Assembly: GCF_014641075.1 (NCBI RefSeq)
Contig: NZ_BMHP01000004.1
Span: 186,001-250,000 of the forward strand
Source: Paenibacillus nasutitermitis
Lineage (GTDB): Bacteria; Bacillota; Bacilli; Paenibacillales; Paenibacillaceae
Length of the DNA: 64,000 bases
Reading direction: 5' to 3'
The position numbers and the translations under genes are program-made. The notes under the pieces were generated by a model. It ran no database searches and had not been told where the DNA came from. It saw only the letters and a list, made by a program, of their open reading frames with translations. This document shows positions 34,066 through 41,514 of this stretch, one piece after another; position 1 is the stretch's first letter; each line of letters opens with the position of its first letter.

Positions 34066-35213
34066 AGAAGACGGTAACCAGTGACATGAATCAGACGCGT
34101 ATCGCTCCCCCGGAGCCTATGGGCAGCTATTCGCTGTCGGATGTGATCTTCCTGCTCAAGGATCTGAGCGGCGTCCAGCTGGAGCGGCCGACCGAGGACC
34201 GGGAAGAGGCGATTCAGTCCGGGGTGCATTATTCGGAAATGCTGCCGGTCGAATACCAGCCATCGGCTGAGTATATCGCATTGTTTCACAGCACGCTGCA
34301 GGAGTCGGCGGAGAAGGTTGCGCTTGCGGCAGCCGTCGCCGCCGAACGGATTGTGCATAAACGCGGACTGAAGGGCGTGCTTGTATCTCTGGCGCGCGCG
34401 GGAACGCCGATCGGTATTCTGATCAAGCGGTACATTGCTTTGCGCTACGGAGCGGATCTGCCCCACTACAGCATTTCCATCATCCGCGGCAAAGGCATTG
34501 ACGAGAATGCCGTGCTTTATATGCTGCAGCAGCACGGACTGGATTCGTATCTGCAGTTTGTGGACGGCTGGACAGGCAAGGGCGCTATTCGTCAGGTGCT
34601 TGTCCAGGCTTCCGAGGATTTTCAGCGGAAGTACGGTTACCGGCTGGACGATGATCTGGCTGTGCTTGCCGATCCGGGCTTCTGCAGTGAAACCTATGGC
34701 ACACGCGAGGATTTTCTGATCCCCAGCGCGTGCCTGAATTCCACCGTGTCCGGCTTAATGAGCCGCACGGTGCTGCGGGACGACCTGATCGGCGAGGGCG
34801 AATTTCATGGTGCCAAGTTTTACCGCGAATGGCTGGCGGACGACCTGTCCAATCTGTTCGTGGACACGGTATCGGCGTTCTTCCCTGCCGTCGCGGAAGC
34901 CGCCTTCCGGAAGGCGGCTTCGACGGCAGAGCAGCCACCGGAGGCATCCTGGAAAGGGATTGCCGATATCCGGGCGATCCAGCAGAGCTTCGGCATTGAA
35001 GATGTGAATCTGGTTAAGCCGGGTGTTGGCGAAACGACAAGGGTGCTGCTGCGCCGGGTCCCCTGGAAGATCCTTGTGGACCGGATGGACAACCCCAACC
35101 TGCGGCATATCATGCTGCTGGCTGAGGACCGGGGCGTACCGGTTGAAGTCTACCCGGGGCTGACTTATTCCTGCTGCGGCATCATCAAGCCGCTGAAAGG
35201 AGGACAGGAATGA
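34062..35213 (+). CDS. StiP-PELOTA protein of Ter systems (PRTase-like)
   Basis: This 383-residue protein belongs to the StiP family: PMGSYSLSDVIFLLKDLSGV, VLVSLARAGTPIGILIKRYI, SISIIRGKGIDENAVLYML, and a PRPP-loop-like VDGWTGKGAI. A C-terminal PELOTA-type RNA-binding-like domain (ETTRVLLRRVPWKILV, LRHIMLLAEDRGVPVEVYP) follows. Database names call it a cysteine protease, but the sequence looks more like a second PRTase-fold enzyme. ATG 34062 overlaps the previous stop (ATGA); ATG 34044 in frame is possible but less likely. Confidence 0.86.
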   Translation: MKKTVTSDMNQTRIAPPEPMGSYSLSDVIFLLKDLSGVQLERPTEDREEAIQSGVHYSEMLPVEYQPSAEYIALFHSTLQESAEKVALAAAVAAERIVHKRGLKGVLVSLARAGTPIGILIKRYIALRYGADLPHYSISIIRGKGIDENAVLYMLQQHGLDSYLQFVDGWTGKGAIRQVLVQASEDFQRKYGYRLDDDLAVLADPGFCSETYGTREDFLIPSACLNSTVSGLMSRTVLRDDLIGEGEFHGAKFYREWLADDLSNLFVDTVSAFFPAVAEAAFRKAASTAEQPPEASWKGIADIRAIQQSFGIEDVNLVKPGVGETTRVLLRRVPWKILVDRMDNPNLRHIMLLAEDRGVPVEVYPGLTYSCCGIIKPLKGGQE

Positions 35214-36040
35214 TCTATGCCAGCGATTTGGACCAGACCCTGATCTATTCGACCCGCTCTATGGGCGCGCCGCTGGATTCCCATGATATCCTGCCTGCAG
35301 AGTCGGTGAACGGGAAGATCGTTTCGTATATGTCACGCCGCACGTTGTCCTTGCTGCAGTCGCTTCCACCCGGGATGGGGTTTGTTCCGGTTACGACGCG
35401 TACGATTGCGCAATATGAGCGGATTCATCTGTTTCGCGATCATGTCGTGCCTGCTTATGCCGTAACCAGCAATGGCGGCAATATTTTGCTGCATGGCCAG
35501 GTGGATGAGGAGTGGCGGGCGATGATCCGCGAGAAGGTATCCGCTCTGGCAGCCGATGCGGTTGAGGCGAGAAGTTATTTTGAACCGCTCATGAATGACC
35601 AGTGGGTTGTGGGGGAGCGGTTCTGCGACGAGCTGTTCTACGCATTTGTCATCCAACGCGACCTCATGCCGCTTGAGGCGGTTATGGAGAAGGCGGAGCA
35701 GGTCAAGGCACTGGGGTGGGAGGTTTCCATCCAGGGGAGAAAAATTTATCTTGTCCCCTCGGTCGTCAACAAGGCGGACGCCGTGAATGAGGTGCGCAGA
35801 CGGCTGGGCATTAACGAACTGATCGCGTCCGGCGATTCCATTCTGGACCAATGCCTGCTTGAGCTTGCCGATTATGCGATTGCCCCGAGCCACGGGGAGT
35901 TGTTCCGCGAGAAGCAGCGTAATCCCGGGGCGGTCACGGGGCGCTTCACAGCGGGATCGGGAATTTTTGCGGCCGATGAAATTCTGGATTATGTTCACAG
36001 CGTTTATCAGACCAAGGAAGCGGTGAAAGGTTCACTATGA
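35210..36040 (+). CDS. HAD-superfamily hydrolase (Ter-associated)
   Basis: This 276-residue HAD phosphatase has motif I as DLDQTLIYS (nucleophile Asp6), motif II as PVTTRT, motif III Lys in SVVNKADAV and motif IV as GDSILDQCLL. It is Cof/MPGP-like. It should remove the phosphate from the Ter operon's nucleoside-like phosphate product. ATGA overlaps at both ends couple its translation tightly to its neighbours, with AAAGGAGG before the ATG. The substrate is predicted from context only. Confidence 0.86.
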   Translation: MIYASDLDQTLIYSTRSMGAPLDSHDILPAESVNGKIVSYMSRRTLSLLQSLPPGMGFVPVTTRTIAQYERIHLFRDHVVPAYAVTSNGGNILLHGQVDEEWRAMIREKVSALAADAVEARSYFEPLMNDQWVVGERFCDELFYAFVIQRDLMPLEAVMEKAEQVKALGWEVSIQGRKIYLVPSVVNKADAVNEVRRRLGINELIASGDSILDQCLLELADYAIAPSHGELFREKQRNPGAVTGRFTAGSGIFAADEILDYVHSVYQTKEAVKGSL

Positions 36041-37068
36041 AAAAGAACGTTCATATTTATTTCAATCGCTGGTTTTCCACGGCTTATCATTATATGAACC
36101 TCATACGCAATAATCCTGACGGTCTGGAGGTCAAGATCTTCGGCACCCATCCCGATCCCCGGCATATGTCGCTTCAGGCCTGCGATTATGCGGAAATGGA
36201 ACCGGCGCTCAAAGGCATGGAATATGTGCAGTTCTGTCTGGACTTCTGCCGGAAGCACGAGATCGATGTCTTTATTCCGCGACTGAATATGCTCGATATC
36301 GCCCGCCATATCCATCTCTTCGAGGAAATGGGCACGCGCGTTGTGGTCTGCCGGGACACGGAACTGCTGGAGATGCTGATGGAGAAGGATCAGTTCTATC
36401 AATCGGTCAAAGCGACCGGCGTGATGGTGATTCCCGATTATGAGGTGGTCCGCGATGCCGAAGGCTTCAAGCAGGCGTACGAAAAGCTGCTTGCGCTTGG
36501 TCACCGCGTCTGCTTCAAGCCGACCAATTCAGAAGGCGGATTGGGCTTCCGCGTTATTGACGATACCCGGGACCCGCTTGCGGAGCTGTTCGGACTCTCG
36601 ACCAGACTGGTCTCCTTCCGCGATGCATACCAGGCGCTCAGCAGCGTAAGCGAGTTCCCGAACCTGATGGTGATGGAGCAGCTTACAGGTCTGGAGTACA
36701 GTATTGACTGCCTGGCAAGCCGGGAGGGTGAATTGCTCGCAGCCGTGCCCCGGCGCAAGGCAGGAGGGCGCCTGCGCCTTCTGGAGCGCAATGAAGAGCT
36801 GCTGGCCATTGCCGAAGAGGTTGCCCGGACCTACCGCATTCCCTATAATTTCAATATTCAGATGAAATATAACGGAGATATTCCCAAACTGCTGGAAATC
36901 AACCCGCGCATGTCGGGCGGACTGCATGTCACCTGCCTGTCGGGTATTAACTTTCCCTACCTCGCTGTGAAGGAAGCTCTCGACGGGGATGCAGGACCGC
37001 TCACGCCGGATTATGATATCCTGGCAAGCCATATCGAACAGCCGATGCTTATGACGGACTGGTCGTAA
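36037..37068 (+). CDS. ATP-grasp enzyme (Ter-associated)
   Basis: This 343-residue protein has the ATP-grasp fold: an N-terminal domain (VHIYFNRWFSTAYHYMNLIR), RLNMLDIARHIHLFEEMGTR, the nucleotide-binding VCFKPTNSEGGLGFRVI, VMEQLTGLEYSIDCLAS and the Mg-binding KLLEINPRMSGGLHVTCLSG. It should ligate an acid to an amine using ATP, as the last step of the Ter-linked biosynthetic module. It overlaps the HAD gene by ATGA. A very strong terminator follows, marking the operon end. Confidence 0.88.
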   Translation: MKKNVHIYFNRWFSTAYHYMNLIRNNPDGLEVKIFGTHPDPRHMSLQACDYAEMEPALKGMEYVQFCLDFCRKHEIDVFIPRLNMLDIARHIHLFEEMGTRVVVCRDTELLEMLMEKDQFYQSVKATGVMVIPDYEVVRDAEGFKQAYEKLLALGHRVCFKPTNSEGGLGFRVIDDTRDPLAELFGLSTRLVSFRDAYQALSSVSEFPNLMVMEQLTGLEYSIDCLASREGELLAAVPRRKAGGRLRLLERNEELLAIAEEVARTYRIPYNFNIQMKYNGDIPKLLEINPRMSGGLHVTCLSGINFPYLAVKEALDGDAGPLTPDYDILASHIEQPMLMTDWS

Positions 37069-37096
37069 CATACTGCTATAATTCTCGATAAGCAGT

Positions 37097-37130
37097 CCGC
37101 TGCCTGCACGCTGCAGGCAGCGGTTTTTTT
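37097..37130 (+). terminator. Strong terminator ending the Ter biosynthetic operon
   Basis: CCGCTGCCTGC (37097-37107) pairs perfectly with GCAGGCAGCGG (37113-37123) and is followed by TTTTTTT. Confidence 0.95.
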
Positions 37131-37233
37131 GACCTTATAGAATTGACAAGTTTTACGCTTATAAATTTCTATAAGGTCTAAAGGGAGAAACTAACTTTGC
37201 CGCCAGAGGACGGCGCAGCCGTTTATTCTTGCA
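37131..37233. repeat. Intergenic repeat element, copy A
   Basis: It begins with a perfect 12-base inverted repeat, GACCTTATAGAA (37131-37142) and TTCTATAAGGTC (37167-37178). A conserved core AAGGGAGAAACTAACTTTGC (37181-37200) follows, then GACGGC-GCA-GCCGTTT, which can form a short hairpin, and TTCTTGCA. A second copy is at 45628-45726 and a partial one at 60476. I do not know its function. Confidence 0.72.
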
Positions 37234-37304
37234 TAGGGGCCGGCGGTCCGGCCTTTAGCTTTCATCGACTGGTTAATGGAAAAGGGGCGAAGCGGTCTGC
37301 TTTG

Positions 37305-37333
37305 TTGACAGGGTTCCTGCGAGTTCCTACAAT
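37305..37333 (+). promoter_or_regulatory. SigA promoter for the XpaC-like/TelA pair
   Basis: A perfect TTGACA (37305-37310) is 17 bases from TACAAT (37328-37333), 39 bases before the start codon of the next gene. Confidence 0.82.
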
Positions 37334-37372
37334 ATAGGTAAGCCAGTCCTTAAATAAAGGGGGTGCAGGCTC

Positions 37373-38083
37373 ATGCCTGTCAAATCCAATATGCTTATTG
37401 CTGCAGCAATCGGTTACGTCGCAGCTGTTGTAACCAGTCCTCTCCTGCCGGAGCTCTTCTCGCTGCTCATTCCTGTTATAGCCGCGATAATCGGCAGCTT
37501 GATCCCCTCTGGAAAGAAGCGGAATCCGGTACCGGCTATTACTCCGGAATTTCTGCCAGCCACTTCCCGTTCATCCGGCGGGAACCTTGGAGCGGGCAAT
37601 GAAGCTTCTTCGGCCTCACAGCCGGGCGGCCCGCCTCTTCCCGAACATTCTTCGTCACAGGGAGGCCAAAGGCGGGAGATCAGTCCTGAATTTGCCCCCG
37701 TTCTTGAATACCTGGAAGTTCTGGAGGATATGGTTATATCCGAAGGGCAGAAGAACACGCTCGATGATGAAATCGTGCAGAAATCGCTGGCTCTGTTCGC
37801 CAGGCTGCAGCGGGTTATTCCTCTCCTGCAGGAGCTCCGGGACAGCAACGTGAATCACACTGTAAGGCGGTTGATTCTTAAGGATCTGAACGGTATTTTG
37901 AATCCTTTTCTCCGTTTGAGCGGAGAAGCGAAGACACGCAACCGCCGAATGCTGCTTAACGGCATTAAGGATGTGGATACGAAGATATCGGATATTGTGT
38001 CTACGGTCGAACACAAGGATTTGCTTGAACTTCAGGCTAAAGCGGACCTTATTCATAAACGGTACAGCAGTTCCGAATTATAA
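37373..38083 (+). CDS. XpaC-like membrane-associated protein
   Basis: This 236-residue protein has two N-terminal hydrophobic segments (LIAAAIGYVAAVVTSPLL, LFSLLIPVIAAIIGSLI), then a Ser/Gly/Pro-rich linker of about 60 residues, and a helical C-terminal domain (VLEYLEVLEDMVISEGQKNT, HTVRRLILKDLNGILNPFLR). Pairing with a downstream TelA homolog mirrors the xpaC-yaaN pair of B. subtilis, so I call it XpaC-like. It starts 17 bases before the TelA gene. The biochemical function of XpaC proteins is unknown. Confidence 0.6.
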   Translation: MPVKSNMLIAAAIGYVAAVVTSPLLPELFSLLIPVIAAIIGSLIPSGKKRNPVPAITPEFLPATSRSSGGNLGAGNEASSASQPGGPPLPEHSSSQGGQRREISPEFAPVLEYLEVLEDMVISEGQKNTLDDEIVQKSLALFARLQRVIPLLQELRDSNVNHTVRRLILKDLNGILNPFLRLSGEAKTRNRRMLLNGIKDVDTKISDIVSTVEHKDLLELQAKADLIHKRYSSSEL

Positions 38084-38100
38084 GTGGAGGAGATGGCCAG

Positions 38101-39201
38101 ATGGCAGCTCAACTTGTTGAACTCAAAAAAGAAGACCAGCAGAAGGTGTCGGAGGAAGCGTCAATGCTCATTCAGAAGGTTGCGCATACGGACACCATGG
38201 AGCTCGACTCCCTTATGGACGAGATTGGCAAGCTGGGAGCCAAGACGCAGGAGAAAGCCGGCCAGACGCTGAAAATGCTGGACCGTCCGGTCAATGACCT
38301 GATGTCCGGCGATCGCGCCGAAGTGTCCAATATGATCCTGAAGCTGCGCAGCGAATGCGAAAGCCTGCAGCAGAGCAAGAACGTCAGCTTCTTCGGCAAG
38401 ATACTGCGCAAAAGTCCGCTCAAAAATTATGTTTACAAATACCAGAGTGTCCGCACCAATGTCGATGTCATCGTCGCCGGCCTGCGCGACGGGAAGGATT
38501 CGCTGGAAGAAAATATTATCAATATGCGGCAGCTGAAGAAATCCGCGATCGCGGAAATCTACAATCTGCAGACCAAGATCGCTTTCGGCAATAAGCTGAA
38601 GCATTTGTTTGAAGCAGAAATCGCAAATCCCGCCCGCGAATCGCGCAAGCCTCAGTTGGAGCGCGGCCTGCGCAAAGTGGTGACCCGCATTCAATCGATG
38701 ACCGAGATGATTATGCTCTATAACCAGGCGATTGCCGCCACGGATATTATTAATGACAATAATGACAAGCTGATCGATTCCGTCAGCAACGCCATTGACA
38801 AAACCGTCAATCTGATTACGGTGTCGGCCATGATTGCACTGGCCCTGAGCGACCAGGAGAAGGTGATTGCGGCAGTGGACGCAACCAACCGGACGATTGA
38901 GGAGCAGTTCAAGGATAATGCAAGGCTGCTGCGGACCACGACGGAGAAAACAACCGAGCTGTTGTCCAAGCCCGCGATGTCGATGGAATCGGTCAATCAG
39001 GCGATTGGCGATCTGATGGCTGCTATTGATGCTTCGGAGCAATCCAACCGCCGCATTATTGACAGCTGCAACGATTATACAAACCGTATGACCACCATTA
39101 ACGGCCAGCTTAGCGACCGTCTGGGCTTGAACCAGGGGGAAACTTCCCAGGGCAATCGGGAAATTGCCGTATCCAAGGATGTCAGCAGCTTCCTTGAATA
39201 G
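38101..39201 (+). CDS. telA: TelA/KlaA family toxic anion resistance protein
   Basis: This 366-residue, almost entirely helical protein has the TelA family features: LDRPVNDLMSGDRAEVSNMI, FFGKILRKSPLKNYVYKYQS, DSLEENIINMRQLKK, KLKHLFEAEIANPARESRKP and TVSAMIALALSDQEKVIAAV. It is related to B. subtilis YceH/YaaN and plasmid KlaA/TelA, named for tellurite resistance though the mechanism is unclear. A GGAGGAG-type site precedes the ATG. It follows the XpaC-like gene and lies downstream of the Ter island, as in yceCDEFGH. Confidence 0.9.
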   Translation: MAAQLVELKKEDQQKVSEEASMLIQKVAHTDTMELDSLMDEIGKLGAKTQEKAGQTLKMLDRPVNDLMSGDRAEVSNMILKLRSECESLQQSKNVSFFGKILRKSPLKNYVYKYQSVRTNVDVIVAGLRDGKDSLEENIINMRQLKKSAIAEIYNLQTKIAFGNKLKHLFEAEIANPARESRKPQLERGLRKVVTRIQSMTEMIMLYNQAIAATDIINDNNDKLIDSVSNAIDKTVNLITVSAMIALALSDQEKVIAAVDATNRTIEEQFKDNARLLRTTTEKTTELLSKPAMSMESVNQAIGDLMAAIDASEQSNRRIIDSCNDYTNRMTTINGQLSDRLGLNQGETSQGNREIAVSKDVSSFLE

Positions 39202-39227
39202 GACTTGCTTCCATGAAAGGCGAACGG

Positions 39228-39267
39228 ACAAGCCGGAACTGCGCCAGAAGGCAGCATTCCGGCTTGT
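39228..39267 (+). terminator. Hairpin after telA, no U-tract
   Basis: ACAAGCCGGAA (39228-39238) pairs perfectly with TTCCGGCTTGT (39257-39267). There is no run of T, so it may be an RNA-stabilising or rho-assisted end rather than an intrinsic terminator. Confidence 0.45.
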
Positions 39268-39378
39268 GCACGTTGGCGGATGGAAGGTCATTAAGGCGGG
39301 GATTCTGCTGTATTTGTGTGGATCATTTTGGTAGAATAAGTGAACGGGTTACCACGCAAATAAAGGGGGAGAAGTCCG

Positions 39379-39933
39379 GTGCTGGATTTTTCTTTTGAGT
39401 TGATTGACGATTCCATGATAAATATTCATTATCAATATGGGAGCACGGTATTTATTTTTACGTTATTTGTGCGTGACGAGGAATGGACGCTGCACCCGTT
39501 TGACGGTATACTGCTGCAAAATAAGGAAATGTGCGCTATTGTAGTCACTGAACTGCTGAAAAACAAGGATTTTCACGTTCTGTTGGCCAGGGAGAATATT
39601 ACGTTGTCCTCGCTGCGGACATCCATTGATCTCAGACCGGATAGCGCCGAGGATAATCGTCCCTCATCCAGCCGGCAGGCCCGCGATGAGAAAACCGATT
39701 TTATCGAGGAGCACAGCTTTGAGGATATACTGGAGCTGGAGAAGGAATTGGTGCAGGAGCGTCTGGCTTTTTATCAGGATATTATTCAGCGGATGTATAT
39801 GGACGGCTATGGGCCGGAGGATACCGAATTCAACAAGGTGCAGAGCCTGATCCGGATCTACAAGGATACCTATGAGCGGCTCGGAAGTCTGGACGATTTT
39901 GATCTCAAAGGCAAATCGGGCAAACGCTGGTAG
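39379..39933 (+). CDS. Hypothetical protein after telA
   Basis: This 184-residue protein starts with GTG behind AAAGGGGGAG. The first 75 residues look like alternating strands (FSFELIDDSMINIHYQYGST, TVFIFTLFVRDEEWTLHPF). A charged, Ser-rich linker follows, then a helical coiled-coil-like part (FEDILELEKELVQERLAFYQ, MYMDGYGPEDTEFNKVQSLI). I recognise no family. Its position suggests a link to the Ter/TelA island. Confidence 0.65.
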   Translation: MLDFSFELIDDSMINIHYQYGSTVFIFTLFVRDEEWTLHPFDGILLQNKEMCAIVVTELLKNKDFHVLLARENITLSSLRTSIDLRPDSAEDNRPSSSRQARDEKTDFIEEHSFEDILELEKELVQERLAFYQDIIQRMYMDGYGPEDTEFNKVQSLIRIYKDTYERLGSLDDFDLKGKSGKRW

Positions 39934-40030
39934 CGCCTCACGTATATTTAAGCTATGAATGGTGAAACTACTCATATAACTAGACTCGCTTACATAGGAT
40001 AGAGCATCCAATGTGTAGAGGAGAGGTCCT

Positions 40031-40126
40031 ATGGGGATGTCACTTATTATTGGCTGCCTGATCGCCGTATTGATTGTGGTGGCCAGCAGCGAGAAGGCCG
40101 AAGCGATTGCGGAGTTGAATGATTGA
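40031..40126 (+). CDS. 31-residue membrane peptide
   Basis: A short ORF encodes MGMSLIIGCLIAVLIVVASS followed by a short charged tail EKAEAIAELND. AGGAGAGG lies 4-8 bases before the ATG. One hydrophobic helix plus an acidic tail makes it a plausible small membrane protein. It is followed 18 bases later by a long hairpin terminator. Confidence 0.5.
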   Translation: MGMSLIIGCLIAVLIVVASSEKAEAIAELND

Positions 40127-40144
40127 GGGTGTGTTATACAAATG

Positions 40145-40200
40145 AAGGGACTGTATGCGTAAAGTCATGGGAATGACTTTACGCATACAGTCCCTTTTTG
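40145..40200. terminator. 24-base perfect hairpin, bidirectional terminator
   Basis: The arms at 40145-40168 and 40173-40196 are perfectly complementary over 24 bases with a GGGA loop, followed by TTTTT. It lies between convergent genes (small peptide and the minus-strand membrane protein). Confidence 0.88.
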
Positions 40201-40230
40201 CGGGAAACGGGAGTCTGGTGTATCCGCAGC

Positions 40231-40746
40231 TCAATAGGAGGATTGATCGTCGGATTTTCGTTTGAGCATGAGCAGCAGGCCGCCGATGACAAGCGCGATC
40301 GCCGCAGTGGTCTGTCCGATAAAATGAAAGCTGAAGATCGTTCCGAGCGTAAACGCGATGAAGAAAATGATGGAGGCGCTGCCGAGTATAAAGATCGGGA
40401 CAAGCATCCAACGGTTGCGTTTGCCGAACCAGTAGAATTCGAACAGGCCGAATGCCACCGCGAGCGGAAATCCCGGCCACATATAAGCCCAGGCATCGAA
40501 CAGCATCGAGATCTGGCAGACGATGCCGGCGCCGAACAAAATGCCTCCGGGGATCAATAATCCGATGCCGCGGCGCTCCGTGGCATAAAAGTACATCCAG
40601 TGAAACAGCAGGCCAAGCGGGATGACGAATAAACTTGGCCAGAAAATCGTAATCACCTTACCGGGTCCCATCACATTATCCCGGCTTGTGAACAAGAATA
40701 TCCCGACCATAATCAGCAATATGCCAAGCGGTGCTTTTTTATTCAT
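40231..40746 (-). CDS. Membrane protein with LiaI/LiaF-like transmembrane region
   Basis: This 171-residue protein has about five or six hydrophobic segments (APLGILLIMVGIFLFTS, VITIFWPSLFVIPLGLLFHW, GLLIPGGILFGAGIVCQ, WMLVPIFILGSASIIFFIAF, AIALVIGGLLLMLKRK). The repeated G-x-x-L/I-I-x-x-G-x-L pattern resembles LiaI/LiaF-type membrane domains of envelope-stress proteins. GGAGGAG precedes the ATG. No soluble domain is present. The function is inferred weakly. Confidence 0.65.
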   Translation of the reverse strand: MNKKAPLGILLIMVGIFLFTSRDNVMGPGKVITIFWPSLFVIPLGLLFHWMYFYATERRGIGLLIPGGILFGAGIVCQISMLFDAWAYMWPGFPLAVAFGLFEFYWFGKRNRWMLVPIFILGSASIIFFIAFTLGTIFSFHFIGQTTAAIALVIGGLLLMLKRKSDDQSSY

Positions 40747-41024
40747 AACTTATCTCCTCCGTTCGTCTCATGATTATTTAAATCTTACCATATCTATGAA
40801 GGTTTGAAAGTATGCTTCAGGATGATTTTTTCTCGGTCTGCAGACCGAGGGGCAGCAGCAGCCCAGCCCCAAATCGGCGCCCAGTTTTTTAAAAATATCA
40901 GAACGTATAAAATGTTGGCTTATTCTTTTCTGATATTCCTGTGGGAAGAAACGTATGGCGCCAGCAAGCGTCAGCCGTTTCTTCTTGGGTTGGCTTATGG
41001 CAAATGGCTGCTGAATGAATGTTG

Positions 41025-41053
41025 TTGACTGTTTTGTAACCATCGGTTATATT
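41025..41053 (+). promoter_or_regulatory. SigA promoter for the YrdB-like gene
   Basis: TTGACT (41025-41030) and TATATT (41048-41053) are 17 bases apart. The promoter is covered by a pair of palindromic operators. The rest of 40747-41099 contains no gene I can support. Confidence 0.72.
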
Positions 41054-41068
41054 ATAACCATTGGTTAC
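41036..41068. promoter_or_regulatory. Tandem palindromic operators
   Basis: GTAACCATCGGTTAT (41036-41050) and ATAACCATTGGTTAC (41054-41068) are two near-palindromic 15-mers, 18 bases centre to centre, overlapping the spacer, -10 box and start region. The pattern fits a TetR-type dimer pair. No cognate regulator gene lies next to it. Confidence 0.65.
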
Positions 41069-41099
41069 AACTGCGTGCGGAAGAAAGAAGGAAATGCTG

Positions 41100-41438
41100 A
41101 TGATTATGATTCAATCTGTTTTGCTGCTTGTACTGTTTCTAGTGGAACTGGGCTCACTGGCGGCTTTTGGTTACTGGGGGTTCCATATGGACAAAGGGAT
41201 GCTGATGAAAATCCTCTTGGGCATCGGCACACCACTTGTGGTTGCCATCATCTGGGGAACCTTCATTGCGCCTAAAGCGTCCATTCCGGTCTCTTTGCCG
41301 CTTCGTGCGTTGCTTCAGCTGATTGTTTTTACGCTTGCCGCAGCGGCCTTGTATGCAGCAGGGCAGAAGCAGCTTGCTGTTGGTTTCCTGGCAGTGGCTT
41401 TGCTGGATTGGACGCTGGTGCATGCGATGAAGCTGTGA
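41100..41438 (+). CDS. YrdB family (DUF2568) small membrane protein
   Basis: This protein of about 112 residues has four hydrophobic helices: SVLLLVLFLVELGSLAAFGY, ILLGIGTPLVVAIIWGTFIA with conserved W-G-x-F-x-A-P-K-A, LLQLIVFTLAAAALYAAGQK and VGFLAVALLDWTLVHAM. This matches the YrdB/DUF2568 family of unknown function. Start: AAGAAGG is about 9 bases from ATG 41100; ATG 41094 is too close. Expression is probably repressed through the two operators that overlap its promoter. Confidence 0.85.
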   Translation: MIMIQSVLLLVLFLVELGSLAAFGYWGFHMDKGMLMKILLGIGTPLVVAIIWGTFIAPKASIPVSLPLRALLQLIVFTLAAAALYAAGQKQLAVGFLAVALLDWTLVHAMKL

Positions 41439-41466
41439 AGATACGGTCAAGCTACATAAATGCAGG

Positions 41467-41497
41467 CCGGCTGGAGCAGATCCAGCCGGTTTTTTTT
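41467..41497 (+). terminator. Strong terminator after the YrdB-like gene
   Basis: CCGGCTGGA (41467-41475) pairs perfectly with TCCAGCCGG (41481-41489), followed by eight T. Confidence 0.92.
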
Positions 41498-41514
41498 ATG
41501 ATCAAGCCGCCTTG

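Noticed and set aside
38161..39291. Long minus-strand ORF (376 codons) opposite telA
   Set aside because: It is a mirror of the strongly supported TelA gene, has no ribosome site and shows no recognisable domain.
40774..41043. ORFs on both strands in the gap before the YrdB-like gene
   Set aside because: Neither has a ribosome site or plausible protein composition, and the plus-strand one (40804-41028) runs into the promoter.
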